A DNA stretch of 64,000 nt from the NCBI RefSeq assembly GCF_000006565.2, contig NC_031475.1, positions 1,261,535 to 1,325,534 on the forward strand. The letters run 5' to 3'. This document shows, one piece after another, positions 62,300-64,000 of the stretch (positions within the stretch are counted from its first letter, which is position 1; each line of letters begins with the position of its first letter). The position numbers and the translations under genes were made by a program. The DNA comes from Toxoplasma gondii ME49 (Eukaryota > Apicomplexa > Conoidasida > Eucoccidiorida > Sarcocystidae). The notes beneath the pieces are model-generated. The model was given only the letters and a program-made list of their open reading frames with translations, did not search any database and was not told the DNA's origin.

Positions 62300-63197
62300 A
62301 CGAAGTGGATGTCTTCAGAAATCTGCGAGACAGGATGTTTCAATGGTTCTCATTGCTGACCTCTTTAACCGGTCCGTCTATCACGCCGGTGGTGTTTACA
62401 TGGATCTCTCTCTGCTTGTGTGACTGTGTAGCCATCTGTCTCTCGGGATAGTAATCATTCTGCCCTCTGACCTAATAGCAACTCTGCAACCGTGTCATCA
62501 TACACGCCGTCCTTTGCTACCTTCCTACGTGTTTTCCGTGGGTAGATTGCCCAGTACCTATCTGACGAAAATGTCACTCAGTCCAGCATGGAGGTTCCGA
62601 GTACGGCAGTCTACTCTGGCTAGTTCGTTCGTCAGCATACTTTTTCTACACTCGCCCAAAGGTGAACCCCACGTTGATACGACTCTCCGCCACCACAGTG
62701 ATACCGTTGGCGTTTGAGAGTCAGTAAACATCGTAGAATACCAATCACACGCTGAAGCGGTGATCTCGTCGGTTCGCTTCTGGTGCCCGCACCAACACAT
62801 ACACCATGAGATGTCTATTCAGCGGCCAACGATAAGACATCCAGAACCTCTTGAGTTGCGGAACACGTCGAACTCTCACTCCAGTCAAAATCTCGCGACA
62901 CGTCCCATCCTTGCGAAACGCGGCATGTGATGTTTTGTAGAAAAAAACAAACTGCCAGAACGCGGGAAGAAGTGTGCGTCCCACCAGGCGCGGCGCACCG
63001 ACAGAGGCGGCATCTCACAGTGTCAGTGTGAGAACGCTGAACTGAGGAACGGACTCTGTGGGTCTAATTGTGCAGGCGCTGTGTGTTCGTTGTCTCAGCG
63101 TTCTGGTGTCGTAAAAAAGGCCCACAACATGCGCGTACATGATTCTGAAGAGCGTGTGGAGGCGCATTCACGAATTTTGTAGTGCCCATGGCACCCC
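62300..63197. other. Spacer holding arm B, no intact gene
   Basis: Apart from arm B, this stretch shows only a small GC-rich palindromic patch near 63000-63035 (CTCACAGTGTCAGTGTGAG). It runs into the 3' flank of the partial gene at the right edge. Confidence 0.5.
62515..62985 (-). repeat. Diverged inverted repeat, arm B
   Basis: Reverse-oriented partner of arm A. Copy 2 of the 320-bp hairpin repeat lies between the two arms. Stops and frameshifts interrupt the shared frame in this arm too. Confidence 0.75.
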
Positions 63198-63950
63198 TCA
63201 ATCCTCTGGCACGACCGAGAACGCGAAAGGAGAGGCACTGCTTGAACGCTCTACTGTCACATGGTGTCTGTATACGTCCTTTACAGCTTCTCGGTCGTCT
63301 TTCCATCCCCAACCTCCACCAGATGTTCTTCCGCCGCTCCTTTGACTGTGTCTCTCTGCGGCAGGCACAACGCGGCGCAGCGTGCTTGTATCTCTCCTGG
63401 GCCGTCTGAAGCTTGCGTCAGATGCATGAGTGGCCTGGGGAAGGAAAGCCGGATTGGAAGCAGCTGCCGACCCCGCCGCTTTAGGCGATCGCTTTCTTGA
63501 GACTACGGCGAGTGCGTTTTCCGCGTCAAGTGTGAAGCCTGTCTCTGTAGCGATGCGTGACAGTTCGACGTACAAGTCTGGTGTTTCTGCAAGACGAGGA
63601 AATGGGTGTCCGCGGTTTGCTTCCGCCTCTCTGCGTCCGAGGTCGGTTGTGTTTCGGCTGTCCACACTGTTACCTAGTCGCGCTCTTCCTTTGTTCGTTC
63701 CGTCGTCTGCTGTGCCTGTCTTTGCCAAGACTGCCTGGCGAGAAAGGAAGCCCCAGCGACCCGTGTCCTGTTCCGTCGCGCTCGCGCCCCTGAGTCCCCC
63801 GAATGAACCGGTGGAAACTAAATCTCTTGGGGAATCCGCAGGCGAAGCAGAGCGAGGAAGCCCCGAACGCGTCGACCTGTGACGACGCAGAAACGAAGCT
63901 GCCGCCGCATCGCGTGCCTTCGCTGTCACGCTCGGCGACGGATGGATGGC
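63198..63950 (-). CDS. Probable terminal exon of a gene cut by the right edge
   Basis: A minus-strand frame of 250 codons ends in a stop at 63198. A good acceptor (TGCCTGCAG) sits just before 63950 in phase 0; the frame's apparent start at 63971 is a TTG. The peptide is Ala/Ser/Arg-rich with one ordered-looking stretch, LYVELSRIATETGFTLDAEN, and ends near FSVVPED. No domain recognised. The plus strand is also open for 150 codons here, so the strand call rests on the splice acceptor and the composition. Confidence 0.45.
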   Translation of the reverse strand, partial: AIHPSPSVTAKARDAAAASFLRRHRSTRSGLPRSASPADSPRDLVSTGSFGGLRGASATEQDTGRWGFLSRQAVLAKTGTADDGTNKGRARLGNSVDSRNTTDLGRREAEANRGHPFPRLAETPDLYVELSRIATETGFTLDAENALAVVSRKRSPKAAGSAAASNPAFLPQATHASDASFRRPRRDTSTLRRVVPAAERHSQRSGGRTSGGGWGWKDDREAVKDVYRHHVTVERSSSASPFAFSVVPED

Positions 63951-64000
63951 CTGCAGGCAAGGAGTCCACAAGAGTGGGGGAGCGCGAGAGGTGGAGAGAG
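63951..64000. other. Probable intron sequence at the right edge
   Basis: On the minus strand this is CT-rich and leads into the acceptor at 63951, consistent with the 3' end of an intron whose upstream exons lie outside the window. Confidence 0.4.

Larger units (their letters stand above)
59586..62325. mobile_element. Candidate composite element bounded by the 320-bp direct repeats
   Basis: Two identical direct repeats enclose about 2.07 kb of DNA that differs from all neighbouring genes: many small palindromes, short tandem repeats and a decayed open frame. The shape recalls an element with terminal direct repeats or a tandem insertion. I see no reverse transcriptase, integrase, transposase or YXD-type motif, no tRNA-primed start site and no clear target-site duplication. 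The class is unknown. Confidence 0.3.

Noticed and set aside
1..64000. CRISPR arrays, rRNA genes, bacterial promoters or operons
   Set aside because: The window is eukaryotic nuclear DNA. No spaced direct-repeat array and no rRNA-like stretch is visible.

Overview
The window is nuclear DNA from a coccidian apicomplexan, most likely Toxoplasma gondii or a very close relative (Neospora, Hammondia). The reasons are multi-exon genes with GT-AG introns and short exons, long Ser/Ala/Pro/Arg-rich disordered stretches inside otherwise conserved proteins, an ApiAP2 factor, (TA)n tracts in introns and gene flanks, and a mitochondrial-type EF-Tu with a basic leader. I rebuilt the gene models by hand: splice sites were matched by phase and each exon chain was checked to sum to a whole number of codons. 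Boundaries are good to a few bases except where stated. Species assignment is inference.

Layout, left to right. (1) 772-5352, minus: ApiAP2 DNA-binding protein. (2) 5775-11693, minus: ADA2 adaptor of the GCN5 acetyltransferase complex, ending about 0.4 kb upstream of the AP2 start. (3) 15407-28724, plus: 16-exon WD40/TPR protein of the WDTC1/ADIPOSE family, a probable CUL4-DDB1 substrate receptor. (4) 30474-38375, minus: 10-exon class-3 lipase with an N-terminal hydrophobic segment and a very long disordered N-terminus. (5) 42842-52726, plus: GRAM plus TLDc (OXR1/NCOA7-like) protein. (6) 54421-58080, minus: nucleus-encoded mitochondrial EF-Tu, 6 exons. (7) 63198-63950, minus: probable last exon of a gene running off the right edge.

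Genes 2/3 and 4/5 are divergent pairs and 3/4 and 5/6 are convergent pairs. The AP2 and ADA2 products could act in the same process, since apicomplexan GCN5/ADA2 complexes recruit AP2 proteins, but no operon-like linkage is implied. The other genes have unrelated jobs: ubiquitin ligase targeting, lipid hydrolysis, oxidative-stress or V-ATPase-type TLDc function, and mitochondrial translation.

The least explained part is 58.3-63.1 kb. A 320-bp unit present twice as perfect direct copies (59595-59914, 61980-62299) folds on paper into six consecutive stem-loops. The DNA between the copies holds a further 63-nt three-way-junction palindrome, tandem repeats and a decayed, unrecognised open frame, part of which recurs in inverted, diverged form beyond the second copy. 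This looks like an uncharacterised mobile or structured element and is the main candidate for something new.
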